Part shown: positions 31,764 through 41,432 of the stretch, piece after piece
Position numbering within the stretch: the first letter of the stretch is position 1
Layout: each line of letters begins with the position of its first letter
NCBI GenBank assembly: GCA_902540595.1
Contig: CACBNI010000002.1
Location: forward strand, 62,001-126,000
Source: an uncultured Pelagibacteraceae bacterium
GTDB taxonomy: Bacteria; Pseudomonadota; Alphaproteobacteria; Pelagibacterales; Pelagibacteraceae
Length of the DNA: 64,000 nt
Reading direction: 5' to 3'
Program-made: the position numbers and the translations under genes
Notes under the pieces: generated by a model
Seen by the model: only the letters and a program-made list of their open reading frames with translations
Told to the model about the DNA's origin: nothing
Database searches by the model: none

Positions 31764-33490
31764 ATATATTTGAAATTTATCTAGAAAAAATAAAATCAAT
31801 ACTTAGTGAACTTCAAAAAGATAATAAAATAATTGTACCTGATAATTTTAATGGAATAAATGCTGAAATACCCCCGCAAAAATTTAATTGTGACATCTCA
31901 ACAAATGTTGCAATGGTTTTATCTAAAATTAATAATAAACCACCTATTGAACTAGCAGAGCAACTTGCACCTATATTAAAAGATAAAGATAAATTAATTG
32001 AAACAGTAACTATTGCAAAGCCTGGTTTTATTAATATCAAGTTTAAGAAATCATTCTGGGCAATTTTTACAAAAGAAATCAGTGAAAATTCTAAAACTTT
32101 TGGAATAAATCAAAAAGAAAAAAAAAATAATTATCTTGTGGAATTTGTTTCTGCAAATCCAACAGGACCATTACATGTTGGACATTGTCGTGGCGCAATA
32201 CTTGGGGATGTTATTTCAAATATATTAACCTTCAACAATCATAAAGTTACTAAAGAATACTATGTAAATGACTATGGCAATCAAATCATTAATTTTGCAA
32301 AATCAGTATATTTTCGAATACGTGAAATAACTTATAAAGAAACTTTTCCATCTGATAATGCTGATCTATATCCCGGTGATTATTTAATAGATTTTGCAAA
32401 AAATATATCCTCCAACTCTAATTTGAATTTTGATAATTATGATGAAATTAGTGAGGAATTAACTGAACTATCAATTGAACAGGCATTACTGCTAATTAAA
32501 AAAAATCTTAAAAGCCTTGGTATAAATCATGACAATTTTGTAAGTGAAAAAAAAATCGTTTTAGACAAAGAAGTTCAAAATGTTGTTCAATTTTTAAAAA
32601 AAAATAAATTTGTTTATAAAGGTAAAATCAAAGCACCAGAAGGTGAGGACAATAATAATTGGGTAGAACGTGAGCAATTACTGTTTAAATCTACAGATTT
32701 TGGTGATGATAAAGACCGTGCTCTCCAAAAATCAGATGGATCATGGACATATTTTGCAAGCGATGTTGCTTATCATAAAAATAAAGTTGATAGGAAATTT
32801 GATTATTTGATTAATATACTAGGTGCAGATCATGCTGGTTACATAAAAAGAATTTCATCATCAGTTGAAGCCCTCTCTGGAAAAAAAGATAAATTAATTT
32901 GTAAAATAAGTCAGTTAGTAAAACTTATAAAAGACAATAAACCTTTTAAAATGTCTAAAAGAAAAGGAGACTATATTACTGTTGATGATCTTATAGATGA
33001 AGTTGGCAAAGATGCTACTCGATTTATTATGTTGAATAGAAGCAGTGACGCAGAACTCGATTTTGATTTTGATACAGTAAAAGAAAAGTCAAAAGATAAT
33101 CCATTGTATTATGTACAATATTGCTATGCACGAATTTCATCTGTATTCAGACATATTAATAAAGATTTAAATAAAAAAATTGAAACTAATAATTTTAATT
33201 TTGAATATTCTGAAGAAGAAATTAAAATTTTAAAAAAATTATCTGAGTGGCCAAAGTGTATTGATATATCAAGTACAAAACTTGAACCACATAGAATTCC
33301 TGTTTATCTATATGAGTTAGCCTCAGAATTTCACTCATATTGGAACCTTGGAAAACAAAAACCAGAAAAACGATTTATAAATGAACAAAAAGAAGTTCCA
33401 TTAGATAAGTTGGTATTTTTAAAAGTTATTTCTAATGTAATAAAATCTGGTATGGATATTGTTGGTGTTGATACTCCATCCAAAATGTAA
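31760..33490 (+). CDS. argS: Arginyl-tRNA synthetase
   Basis: Class I synthetase of 576 residues charging tRNA-Arg. The HIGH-type motif appears as SANPTGPLHVGHCRGA and the second signature as FKMSKRKGDYITVDDL. A C-terminal anticodon-binding DALR domain (about residues 460-576) includes YYVQYCYARISSVFRH. The N-terminal Add-1 domain (about 1-100) is present. It is joined to dgt and to the next small gene by overlaps. Confidence 0.96.
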   Translation: MNIFEIYLEKIKSILSELQKDNKIIVPDNFNGINAEIPPQKFNCDISTNVAMVLSKINNKPPIELAEQLAPILKDKDKLIETVTIAKPGFINIKFKKSFWAIFTKEISENSKTFGINQKEKKNNYLVEFVSANPTGPLHVGHCRGAILGDVISNILTFNNHKVTKEYYVNDYGNQIINFAKSVYFRIREITYKETFPSDNADLYPGDYLIDFAKNISSNSNLNFDNYDEISEELTELSIEQALLLIKKNLKSLGINHDNFVSEKKIVLDKEVQNVVQFLKKNKFVYKGKIKAPEGEDNNNWVEREQLLFKSTDFGDDKDRALQKSDGSWTYFASDVAYHKNKVDRKFDYLINILGADHAGYIKRISSSVEALSGKKDKLICKISQLVKLIKDNKPFKMSKRKGDYITVDDLIDEVGKDATRFIMLNRSSDAELDFDFDTVKEKSKDNPLYYVQYCYARISSVFRHINKDLNKKIETNNFNFEYSEEEIKILKKLSEWPKCIDISSTKLEPHRIPVYLYELASEFHSYWNLGKQKPEKRFINEQKEVPLDKLVFLKVISNVIKSGMDIVGVDTPSKM

Positions 33491-33753
33491 TGTTAAAAGA
33501 AATCAAATATTTAATTTTTATAATTGTTATCTCAGTATTTATTTTTTTTACTGGCAGATACTATTTTTCCGATGAAAATTTAAAAAATTCTTATCGTTCC
33601 TATAAAAATAATGATGAAAAGATAAAACAGTATTCAGAAAACTTACCTATATTAGAAAATGACACCCAAGACATTATTGAGTATGTAAAACAAACAAATA
33701 AAGATAAGAAAAAAAAGTTTAATTTCTGGAAACTTTTAGAAAATGATAAGTAA
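33490..33753 (+). CDS. Small single-pass membrane protein in the SPOR-protein slot
   Basis: The 87-residue protein has one N-terminal membrane helix (about residues 6-22) and a charged, lysine/asparagine-rich tail ending KKKFNFWKLLENDK. I do not recognise a domain. In many alphaproteobacteria the gene between argS and nagZ encodes a larger membrane-anchored protein with a C-terminal SPOR peptidoglycan-binding domain. Here that domain is absent, so this may be a reduced relative or an unrelated replacement. It overlaps both neighbours, so it is part of the operon. Confidence 0.75.
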   Translation: MLKEIKYLIFIIVISVFIFFTGRYYFSDENLKNSYRSYKNNDEKIKQYSENLPILENDTQDIIEYVKQTNKDKKKKFNFWKLLENDK

Positions 33754-34693
33754 AAGAAAAGCCTTTATTACGGGTATTAAATCACTGAAATTAACAACTA
33801 GTGAAGTGAAATTTTTGAAAAAACAAAAACCTTGGGGAATAATATTGTTTTCAAGAAATATTAAATCTGTAAACCAGACCAAACTATTAACAGATAGCAT
33901 CAGGAAGCTATTTAAAGATCCACACTATCCTATTTTGATTGACCAAGAAGGAGGCAGAGTGAATAGGTTAAAAAATATTATTACTTTTGATAATTTGACA
34001 GGTGAATATTTTGGAAAATTATATGTCCAAGATAAAAGAAAATTTAATATTATTTATAAATTATTTATTGATAAATCTTCATATCTTCTAAAACAAATAG
34101 GTGTAAATATTAATACACTACCGGTACTGGATCTTAGAATTAAAGGAGCGAGTAATATTATTGGTGATAGATCGTTCTCAGAAAATAAGAAAATTGTTTC
34201 AAAGGTAGGTGATATTTGTATTGATTTATTCAATCAAAACTCAATAGCTACTGTAATTAAGCATATTCCAGGACACGGTCTTGCTAAAGTTGATAGCCAT
34301 AATTTTACACCAGTTGTTGATAAAACCATTAATTACCTTATTAAAAATGATTTTTTTCCTTTTAAAAATAAAGATAGTTTATTCGCAATGACAGCCCACA
34401 TTATTTATAAAAAAATTGATCCACTTAACACTGCAACACATTCCAAAAAAATTATAAATATTATTCGTAAAAAAATAGGGTTTAAAAATGTTTTAATTTC
34501 TGATGATTTATCAATGAAGAGTTTAAAATACGATTTAATTACTAATACAATTAAAAGTTTTAAAGCAGGATGCAACCTAGCCTTACATTGCAATGGTAAT
34601 TACAATGAAATGAGGGTTGTCGCTGAAAATTCACCACTAGTAAATAATTTTATTATCAAAAAAACATCACTATTTTATAAAAATTTAAGTTAA
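33743..34693 (+). CDS. nagZ: Beta-N-acetylhexosaminidase NagZ
   Basis: Glycoside hydrolase family 3 enzyme of peptidoglycan recycling, 316 residues. Visible motifs are LIDQEGGRVNRLK, IATVIKHIPGHGLAKVDSH (the NagZ catalytic loop with KH...GHG..DSH) and VLISDDLSMKSLK (catalytic Asp region). The product is cytosolic, since no signal peptide is seen. It sits between the small membrane protein and scpA, as in other alphaproteobacteria. Confidence 0.94.
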   Translation: MISKRKAFITGIKSLKLTTSEVKFLKKQKPWGIILFSRNIKSVNQTKLLTDSIRKLFKDPHYPILIDQEGGRVNRLKNIITFDNLTGEYFGKLYVQDKRKFNIIYKLFIDKSSYLLKQIGVNINTLPVLDLRIKGASNIIGDRSFSENKKIVSKVGDICIDLFNQNSIATVIKHIPGHGLAKVDSHNFTPVVDKTINYLIKNDFFPFKNKDSLFAMTAHIIYKKIDPLNTATHSKKIINIIRKKIGFKNVLISDDLSMKSLKYDLITNTIKSFKAGCNLALHCNGNYNEMRVVAENSPLVNNFIIKKTSLFYKNLS

Positions 34694-34702
34694 TATCTTA
34701 AT

Positions 34703-35446
34703 ATGTCCGAGACTGATTCTGCTTTGTTTAATGTCGATATAAATAACTATAACGGTCCATTAGATGTTCTTTTAGATTTAGCTAAAGCGCAAAAAGTTGA
34801 TCTTGAAGAAATATCAATAACAAAGCTAGCAGATCAATTTCATGAATATATTACAAAAGAAAAAGATTTAAATTTAGAAATAGCCTCGGAGTATTTATTA
34901 ATGGCAACATGGCTTGCTTATTTAAAGTCTAAGTTATTATTACCAGGAACCCCTGAGGAAGAATTTAAAGTTCAAGAAGTAGCAGAGAAATTAAAGTTAC
35001 AACTCAAAAAATTAGAACTTATTCGTTTACTTTCAGAACAAATGCTTAAGAGAAAAAGGCTAGGTCGTGAAATAAGAACAAGAGGAATGAAAGGAAATAT
35101 CAGATCTATTTACAGCACTGAATATAATTTAAGTTTATTTGAACTTTTAAAAACCTATTCAACGATTATTATGACTAAAGATTTTCAAATAATGAATATT
35201 CCAAAATTACCAGTATTTACTACTGAAGATGGAATTAAAGCTATAAAAGATTTTTTTGGCAAACTAGGTGACTGGAAAAAACTTGATGAATTAATCCCTT
35301 CAAATTTTAAATCTGGTTCTAGATATAAACGAACTGGCAAAGCAGGAATTTTTGCTGGTTCTCTTGAGCTTGCTAAAGAGGGTAATCTTTCTATTAAACA
35401 GGAAAAACTATTTGATGATATCTATGTAAAGGAAGTAAGTGATTAA
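34703..35446 (+). CDS. scpA: Segregation and condensation protein A
   Basis: Kleisin subunit that bridges the SMC heads for chromosome condensation. The 247-residue protein has the ScpA N-terminal pattern NNYNGPLDVLLDLAKAQKVDLEEISI and EYLLMATWLAYLKSKLLLP. The C-terminal winged-helix portion is near residues 170-240. It overlaps scpB by 8 bases. Confidence 0.94.
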   Translation: MSETDSALFNVDINNYNGPLDVLLDLAKAQKVDLEEISITKLADQFHEYITKEKDLNLEIASEYLLMATWLAYLKSKLLLPGTPEEEFKVQEVAEKLKLQLKKLELIRLLSEQMLKRKRLGREIRTRGMKGNIRSIYSTEYNLSLFELLKTYSTIIMTKDFQIMNIPKLPVFTTEDGIKAIKDFFGKLGDWKKLDELIPSNFKSGSRYKRTGKAGIFAGSLELAKEGNLSIKQEKLFDDIYVKEVSD

Positions 35447-36140
35447 AAAACAAAAAATAAATAAAGATAATGTAGTCAAATTCCCCTCAAAACTGACTGA
35501 AATTGAAAAAGAAATAGAGGGTGTAATTTTTGCTGCTGCCGAACCACTTGATATCGACACCATTGAGAGTAAACTTTCAAAAAAGTTAAACATTAAAAAA
35601 TCATTAGAGAAATTACAGCAAGAGTACTCAAATCGAGGAATAAATTTAGTTTGTATAAAAGATAAATGGTCTTTTAGAACATCCCCTAAATTAGCTAATC
35701 TTATGTCTCAGGAAAAGACTGTTGAAAAAAAATTATCAAGAGCTGCAGTCGAAACTTTAGCTATAATTGTTTATCATCAGCCAGTAACAAGAGCTGAAAT
35801 TGAGGAAATAAGAGGTGTAGCTTTTGGAACAAATACACTTGATATCTTAATGGAGCTAAACTGGGTTAAACCTGGAGGAAGAAAAGATGTACCTGGAAGA
35901 CCTATTCAATATGTAACCACAGATGATTTTTTAAGTCATTTTAATATTCAAAAACTATCAGATCTTCCAAATATTGACGAATTAGGTGCTGCTGGAATGA
36001 TTGATAGCTCAAGTGTTGATAGTGCTATCTTTGGAACTGGAAAATTTTATAAAGAAAAGCAAGAAGAAAAAAAGGAAGATATTTATTCTAATATTGATGA
36101 GATGCTGAGTAGTACTCTTGATAGTGTAGAAAAAGAATAA
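35439..36140 (+). CDS. scpB: Segregation and condensation protein B
   Basis: Partner of ScpA in the SMC complex, 233 residues, starting from a GTG that overlaps scpA. Two winged-helix domains are recognisable: IEGVIFAAAEPLDIDTIESKL near the start, and VETLAIIVYHQPVTRAEIEEIRGV then LNWVKPGGRKDVPGRPIQYVTT, the strongly conserved second domain. A charged linker forms the C-terminus. tatA follows 46 bases later. Confidence 0.93.
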   Translation: MIKKQKINKDNVVKFPSKLTEIEKEIEGVIFAAAEPLDIDTIESKLSKKLNIKKSLEKLQQEYSNRGINLVCIKDKWSFRTSPKLANLMSQEKTVEKKLSRAAVETLAIIVYHQPVTRAEIEEIRGVAFGTNTLDILMELNWVKPGGRKDVPGRPIQYVTTDDFLSHFNIQKLSDLPNIDELGAAGMIDSSSVDSAIFGTGKFYKEKQEEKKEDIYSNIDEMLSSTLDSVEKE

Positions 36141-36186
36141 CGAAAAAGTAACTTTTAAATTAATCATAAAAAGGTTATAAGTTTCT

Positions 36187-36387
36187 ATGAGCATAGGAAT
36201 TTGGCAAATAGCAGTTGTTGTAATATTGGTAGTCTTATTATTTGGACGAGGTAAAATCTCTAGTTTGATGGGAGATGTTGCCAAAGGTATTAAAAGCTTT
36301 AAAAAAGGTATGGCGTCAGATGTAACTGACGATACGGAGCCAAAAAATATTTCCGACGAAAATAAAGACTCCAACAATAAAGAATAA
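36187..36387 (+). CDS. tatA: Twin-arginine translocase subunit TatA
   Basis: Pore-forming subunit for export of folded proteins. The 66-residue protein has an N-terminal membrane helix (about residues 5-20), an FGRGKIS hinge and an amphipathic helix [15 protein letters not shown], then an acidic tail. It is followed 5 bases later by tatB. A likely client within the window is the M48 protease at 50404, which has an RR signal. Confidence 0.93.
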   Translation: MSIGIWQIAVVVILVVLLFGRGKISSLMGDVAKGIKSFKKGMASDVTDDTEPKNISDENKDSNNKE

Positions 36388-36392
36388 CTCAC

Positions 36393-36611
36393 ATGCCTAC
36401 TATTGGTTGGTTTGAGATATTGATAGTTGTTGCTATCGCCATTGTTGTTCTTGGCCCTAAAGATTTTCCAGTTATGTTAAAAAAAGCAGGTTCATGGATT
36501 GGCACTGCAAAAAGATATGTCAGCAATATCCAAAACGAGGTTTCTAATTTGGAAATTGATGATGAAAAAATTAATGAAAATGTAAAAAAAGAAACAAAAA
36601 AAGATGAATAA
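36393..36611 (+). CDS. tatB: Twin-arginine translocase subunit TatB
   Basis: Receptor-complex subunit with TatC. The 72-residue protein has the IGWFEILIVVAIAIVVLGPKDFPVMLKKAG pattern, where the Glu within the helix and the GP hinge mark TatB rather than TatA. It is much shorter than typical TatB (often 130-180), having lost most of the cytoplasmic tail, consistent with a streamlined genome. It overlaps tatC by 8 bases. Confidence 0.9.
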   Translation: MPTIGWFEILIVVAIAIVVLGPKDFPVMLKKAGSWIGTAKRYVSNIQNEVSNLEIDDEKINENVKKETKKDE

Positions 36612-37374
36612 TGATGATAAAGAAAGTGGCTTTGTTAGTCATTTAACTGAATTAAGAAAAAGACTGATACATAGTTTTATTTTTTTATTTATATTTTTCA
36701 TTGGTTGCTATTTCTTTGCTGAATATATTTATGGTTTTTTGGTTGATCCATTTGCTAAAGCTGTAAAAGATGATGGCTCAGATAGAAGATTAATCTTTAC
36801 AGCACTTCAAGAAACTTTTCTTACATATTTAAAAGTGTCTTTTTTTACTGCTTTTTTTGTAACCTGCCCATTTATTTTAATGCAAATATGGAAATTCATT
36901 GCACCAGGTTTATATAAGCACGAAAAAATAGCAATTTTACCTTACTTAATACTTACACCAATTCTTTTCTTTCTTGGAGGTATGTTGGTTTATTATTTGA
37001 TCATGCCTTTAGCAATCAAGTTTTTTTTATCATTTGAGAGTACTGGTTTATCAACAAGTTTGCCAATACAACTAGAAGCAAAAGTAAATGAATACTTGTC
37101 ATTGGTTATGAAATTAATTTTTGCTTTTGGAATTAGTTTTCAATTACCTGTTGTGTTAAGTCTTCTAGCAAGAATAGGCGTTGTAGATAGCCAGTTTTTA
37201 AAAGACAGAAGAAAGTATGTTGTGGTTATAATTTTTGCTGCTGCTGCTTTGTTAACCCCACCAGATCCAATTACACAAATAGGATTAGCGATACCATTGT
37301 TAATTTTATATGAATTATCAATATTTTCAGTAAAATTTATAGAAAACAAAAATTTAGAAAAAACTGATGCATAA
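36604..37374 (+). CDS. tatC: Twin-arginine translocase subunit TatC
   Basis: Six-helix membrane protein of 256 residues that recognises RR signal peptides. Conserved segments are FVSHLTELRKRLIHS at the N-terminus, FVTCPFILMQIWKFIAPGLYKHEK in the first loop region and AFGISFQLPVVLSLLARIG. It overlaps the serS start by 8 bases. Confidence 0.95.
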   Translation: MNNDDKESGFVSHLTELRKRLIHSFIFLFIFFIGCYFFAEYIYGFLVDPFAKAVKDDGSDRRLIFTALQETFLTYLKVSFFTAFFVTCPFILMQIWKFIAPGLYKHEKIAILPYLILTPILFFLGGMLVYYLIMPLAIKFFLSFESTGLSTSLPIQLEAKVNEYLSLVMKLIFAFGISFQLPVVLSLLARIGVVDSQFLKDRRKYVVVIIFAAAALLTPPDPITQIGLAIPLLILYELSIFSVKFIENKNLEKTDA

Positions 37375-38626
37375 TTTAAAGGAAATTAGAAAAGATTTCC
37401 CTGGTTTTGAAAAAGCTTTAGAAAAAAGATCTTTAAAAATTGATTTTAAAAAATTACAAAAATTAGATGAAGAAAATAGAAATTTAATTCAAAAAAAAGA
37501 GGCTATTGAAAAAGAAAAAAAAGATATTTCAAAATCTAAAGACGAAACATTATTTAAAAAATCTAAAGAACTCACATTTGAATTAGATAAATTAACCGAT
37601 TCACAAAAAAAAATAAAAACAGAGTTAGACAGTTTACTATCTAATATACCCAATATTCCCCATGAAGATGTTCCAAATGGAAAAGATGAAAATGATAATG
37701 TAGAGGTATTAAAAACAGGAAACATACCAAAATTTGATTTTAAACCTAAATCTCATTATGAGCTTGGTGAAAACCTTGGAATGCTGGATTTTGATCTAGC
37801 AACTAAAACTACAGGATCTCGATTTGTTTTTGTAAAAAACCACTTAGCTTTACTAGAGCGAGCCTTATCTAATTTTATGTTGGATACTCATATTAATAAA
37901 AATGGATATCAAGAAATATCACCTCCTTTGATTGCTTCAGATAATACAATGTATGGAACCGGTCAGTTACCTAAGTTTGAAAACGATCAGTTTGAAATCA
38001 AATTTGATGAAGGATCAGATCGAAAATTTTTAATTCCTACAGCTGAAGTAATTTTAACAAATATTGTCAAAGATAAAATAGTTGATCAAAGTCATCTTCC
38101 GATGAGATTTGTAGCATCAACACCTTGTTTTAGAAAAGAAGCAGGAAGTTATGGCAAGGATACTAAAGGAATGATTAGACAACATCAATTTTATAAAGTT
38201 GAACTAGTAAGCATTGTTGAAAAAGAAAATTGTTTGGAAGAGTTAGAAAGAATGACAAATTGTGCAACTGATATTCTTGATAAACTAGAACTACCTTACA
38301 GAAAAGTTATTTTATGTTCTGGGGATATGGGTTTTAGTGCTGAAAAAACATATGATATTGAAGTTTGGTTACCATCAGAAAATAAGTATCGTGAAATTTC
38401 ATCATGTTCATCTTGTTCTACATTCCAGGCTCAAAGAATGAAAACTAGATACAAAAACACAAATAAAGAAACTGTCTTTGTTGGTACTTTAAATGGAAGT
38501 GGGCTTGCAGTCGGTAGGACTTTAATAGCAGTATTGGAAAATTATCAGCAAAAAGATGGATCGATTGTTGTTCCTAAAGTTCTTAGAGAATATATGAATA
38601 ATTTAGAATTAATTTCACAGAAATAA
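37367..38626 (+). CDS. serS: Seryl-tRNA synthetase
   Basis: Class II synthetase of 419 residues charging tRNA-Ser. The N-terminal coiled-coil arm covers about residues 30-100. Catalytic motif 2 is seen in PCFRKEAGSYGKDTKGMIRQHQFYKVEL and motif 3 in LNGSGLAVGRTLIAVLENYQ. It ends the scpAB-tatABC-serS run. A tRNA-Ser gene lies at 54292-54381. Confidence 0.96.
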   Translation: MHNLKEIRKDFPGFEKALEKRSLKIDFKKLQKLDEENRNLIQKKEAIEKEKKDISKSKDETLFKKSKELTFELDKLTDSQKKIKTELDSLLSNIPNIPHEDVPNGKDENDNVEVLKTGNIPKFDFKPKSHYELGENLGMLDFDLATKTTGSRFVFVKNHLALLERALSNFMLDTHINKNGYQEISPPLIASDNTMYGTGQLPKFENDQFEIKFDEGSDRKFLIPTAEVILTNIVKDKIVDQSHLPMRFVASTPCFRKEAGSYGKDTKGMIRQHQFYKVELVSIVEKENCLEELERMTNCATDILDKLELPYRKVILCSGDMGFSAEKTYDIEVWLPSENKYREISSCSSCSTFQAQRMKTRYKNTNKETVFVGTLNGSGLAVGRTLIAVLENYQQKDGSIVVPKVLREYMNNLELISQK

Positions 38627-38628
38627 AG

Positions 38629-38669
38629 TTGTTTTAGAGATATAGATAGTATAAATATGCACCATATTT
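38629..38669 (+). promoter_or_regulatory. Possible promoter and small hairpin before yajC
   Basis: TTGTTT (38629-38634) and TATAAA (38650-38655), 15 bases apart, could be a short-spaced promoter. They are followed by a palindrome AAATATG-CAC-CATATTT (38653-38669) that ends just before the AAAAGGAG ribosome site of yajC. The hairpin would lie at the mRNA 5' end. The evidence is pattern only. Confidence 0.3.
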
Positions 38670-38681
38670 AAAAGGAGAATT

Positions 38682-38969
38682 ATGGAAGGTTCAGGAATAG
38701 GACAATTTATACCGTTAATTTTAATATTTGTTATTTTTTATTTTTTCTTAATTAGACCTCAACAAAAAAAAGTAAAAGAGCATAAAGCTATGGTTGAAAA
38801 CCTTAAAAGAGGTGACAAAGTTATTACTTCAGGGGGTATCACGGGCACAGTTGAGAGACTAATAGATAACGACAAAGTAGAGGTAGAAATAGCTGAAAAT
38901 ATTAAAGTTGAAGTTGTAAAAGCTACAGGTATTCAAAGTCTTCAAAATACCCAAGAAGTTAAAAAATAA
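38682..38969 (+). CDS. yajC: Preprotein translocase accessory subunit YajC
   Basis: Small single-pass partner of SecDF, 95 residues. The N-terminal helix with FYFFLIRPQQKKVKEHKAMVENLKRGDKVITSGGITGTV is the YajC signature. It has a clear AAAAGGAG ribosome site and starts the yajC-secD-secF cluster. Confidence 0.95.
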   Translation: MEGSGIGQFIPLILIFVIFYFFLIRPQQKKVKEHKAMVENLKRGDKVITSGGITGTVERLIDNDKVEVEIAENIKVEVVKATGIQSLQNTQEVKK

Positions 38970-38983
38970 TTAATTTTAGATAA

Positions 38984-40537
38984 GTGCTTTATTTTTCAAA
39001 GTTACGAATTGTATTTATAACTATTTTTTCTTTATTGTTTATTTTAATAGCATCCTCAAATTTATTTAAGTTTGATGATGGTTTTTTTAATAAAAAAATT
39101 AATCTAGGTCTAGATCTTCAAGGTGGTTCGTACTTGTTACTCGAAATTGATAACGAACCAGTAATTGAGCAAAAACTTCAAAATCTTACAACTACCTTTA
39201 GAAATTACTTTAAAGACAAAGACATTAAAATTAATAATATAAAGATAGATGATAAATATATTTTCTTTAATGTTTCAGATGAAAATAAGCAAAAAGTTAT
39301 AGATATTTTTCAAGATGAGAATAGTGAAATAAATCCTTACTATCCAAGATTTAAATCGCATCAATTAGAAATCGAAGATACTGGTTTTAATTTAAAAGTT
39401 AATTTTTCTCGTCAAGGCCTTATAACCCTTAAAACTTCTTCGCAAGATCAAGCTATTGAAATTGTTCGTAGAAGAGTTGACGAGGTTGGTACGAATGAAC
39501 CCAATATTTTAAAAAGAGGTAACAATAGAATTTTAGTAGAACTTCCTGGTTTAGACGATCCTATGAGGATCAAATCCCTTCTTGGTAAAACTGCCAACCT
39601 TACGTTTAGGTTTGTAACCCAAAATGATGATGACAGATTTGGAGTTGAAAAATTAGAATTTGAAGACGGAACTCAAGAGGCTAATGTAAGTAAAAGAATT
39701 ATAATTAGTGGCGAAAATCTTTTAGATGCTCAGCCTAAAATGGATACACAAAATAACCAAACAATTGTATCTTTTACTTTAGACAGAGTAGGGGCTAAAA
39801 GATTTGGTAAAGCAACCTCAACTGGTATAGGAAAACAGTTAGCTATTGTTTTAGACGGTAAAATTATAAGCGCACCTGTCGTAAGAGATACCATAGCAAG
39901 TGGATCTGGCCAAATTAGTGGAGGATTTACATTTCAATCTGCAACAGATTTGGCATTATTACTAAGATCAGGAGCCTTACCTGCTCCGTTAAATATCATA
40001 GAAGAGAGAACAGTTGGACCTGATCTCGGACAAGACTCGATTAAAGCTGGAATGATAGCATTAGCAATTGGTTTTTTGTTAGTGATTATATTCATGTTTG
40101 TTAAGTATAGATTTTTTGGTCTAATAACTAACGCTACACTAATAATTAATTTGTTTATTCTTTTAGGTGTTTTAACTTTATTTGAAGCAACCTTAACATT
40201 ACCAGGAATAGCAGGAATAATTTTGACAGTGGGTATGGCTGTTGATGCAAATGTTTTAATTTTTGAGAGGATTAAAGAAGAATTAAAAGATGAGATTAAT
40301 AATATTTTAGCATTTGATGGAGGTTATACGAAGTCTAGAACTGCCATTATTGATGCTAACATAACAACTTTATTAGCAGCAGTAATTTTATTCTTTATGG
40401 GCTCTGGCCCTGTTAAAGGTTTTGCTGTAACGCTTGGTGTTGGAATATTTACAACATTGTTTTCTGTGTATTTTATAGCAAGGTTATTTACTAGTCTTTA
40501 TGTATCTAAAAACAAAAATAGTGGAAAATTAATCTAA
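38984..40537 (+). CDS. secD: Protein-export membrane protein SecD
   Basis: RND-type subunit that uses the proton gradient to help Sec export. The 517-residue protein starts at GTG. It has a first helix, the motif NLGLDLQGGSYLLLEID, and a large periplasmic P1 domain with EIVRRRVDEVGTNEPNI and SGGFTFQSATDLALLLRSGALPAPL. Five further helices contain MAVDANVLIFERIKEEL with its conserved Asp. It overlaps secF (TAATG). Confidence 0.95.
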   Translation: MLYFSKLRIVFITIFSLLFILIASSNLFKFDDGFFNKKINLGLDLQGGSYLLLEIDNEPVIEQKLQNLTTTFRNYFKDKDIKINNIKIDDKYIFFNVSDENKQKVIDIFQDENSEINPYYPRFKSHQLEIEDTGFNLKVNFSRQGLITLKTSSQDQAIEIVRRRVDEVGTNEPNILKRGNNRILVELPGLDDPMRIKSLLGKTANLTFRFVTQNDDDRFGVEKLEFEDGTQEANVSKRIIISGENLLDAQPKMDTQNNQTIVSFTLDRVGAKRFGKATSTGIGKQLAIVLDGKIISAPVVRDTIASGSGQISGGFTFQSATDLALLLRSGALPAPLNIIEERTVGPDLGQDSIKAGMIALAIGFLLVIIFMFVKYRFFGLITNATLIINLFILLGVLTLFEATLTLPGIAGIILTVGMAVDANVLIFERIKEELKDEINNILAFDGGYTKSRTAIIDANITTLLAAVILFFMGSGPVKGFAVTLGVGIFTTLFSVYFIARLFTSLYVSKNKNSGKLI

Positions 40538-41427
40538 TGATCGCTTTTAACAAATATTATAATCATTTTAACGTCTTATCTACCGTTCTAATTGTTGTTT
40601 CATTATTGTTATTAATTTTTAAAGGACTTAATTTTGGTATTGATTTTAAAGGCGGAACCTTGATTGAATTAAGATCTAACGATACCAAAATTAATGTTAG
40701 CACTCTTAGAGATAAATTTAGTCAAATGAATCTAGGTGATGTTTCAGTTAAAAAATTTGGTTCTGATAACGATTTTTTAATAAAATTTGAAAATAAAGAT
40801 AATAAGAAAAATATTATTGAAGAAATAAAGGTAAATCTCGATAAATCTTTTGGTAATAATTATGATTTTAGAAGAGTTGAGAATGTAGGGCCTAAAGTTA
40901 GTGCTGAATTATTAAAATCAGGTGTAATTGCAATATCATTATCACTTGCAATAATGCTTATTTACATTTGGATAAGGTTTGAGTGGCAATTTAGTCTTGG
41001 AGCAATTTTAGCATTATTTCATGACGTAATCGTCACCCTTGGAGTTTTTTCTCTATTTAGTTTAGAAATTAACTTATCAATCATTGCTGCTGTTTTAACT
41101 ATTGTTGGTTATTCAATGAATGACACAGTTGTAATATTTGATCGTGTCAGAGAAAACTTAAGAAAATATTCAGATATAAAAATTTTTGAGTTAACCAATA
41201 TTTCAATAAACGAAACTTTATCTAGAACAATAATTACTTCCGCAACAACTTTACTTGCATTGCTTGCTATTTACTTCTTTGGTGGTGAAATCTTAAAAGG
41301 ATTTTCACTAGCAATGATTTTAGGAGTTATTTTTGGAACCTATTCATCAATTTATATAGCCAATACAGTATTGGTTAGATTAAGAGTTTCTCAAAAAACT
41401 GTCTTAAGAGAAGACGATAGTAAATAA
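40537..41427 (+). CDS. secF: Protein-export membrane protein SecF
   Basis: Partner of SecD, 296 residues with six helices. Conserved features are NFGIDFKGGTLIELR near the start, VGPKVSAELLKSG, and VGYSMNDTVVIFDRVRENLRK with the functional Asp. It is coupled to secD by a one-base overlap. It converges with the PuuD-like gene after 5 bases. Confidence 0.95.
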   Translation: MIAFNKYYNHFNVLSTVLIVVSLLLLIFKGLNFGIDFKGGTLIELRSNDTKINVSTLRDKFSQMNLGDVSVKKFGSDNDFLIKFENKDNKKNIIEEIKVNLDKSFGNNYDFRRVENVGPKVSAELLKSGVIAISLSLAIMLIYIWIRFEWQFSLGAILALFHDVIVTLGVFSLFSLEINLSIIAAVLTIVGYSMNDTVVIFDRVRENLRKYSDIKIFELTNISINETLSRTIITSATTLLALLAIYFFGGEILKGFSLAMILGVIFGTYSSIYIANTVLVRLRVSQKTVLREDDSK

Positions 41428-41432
41428 AAATT

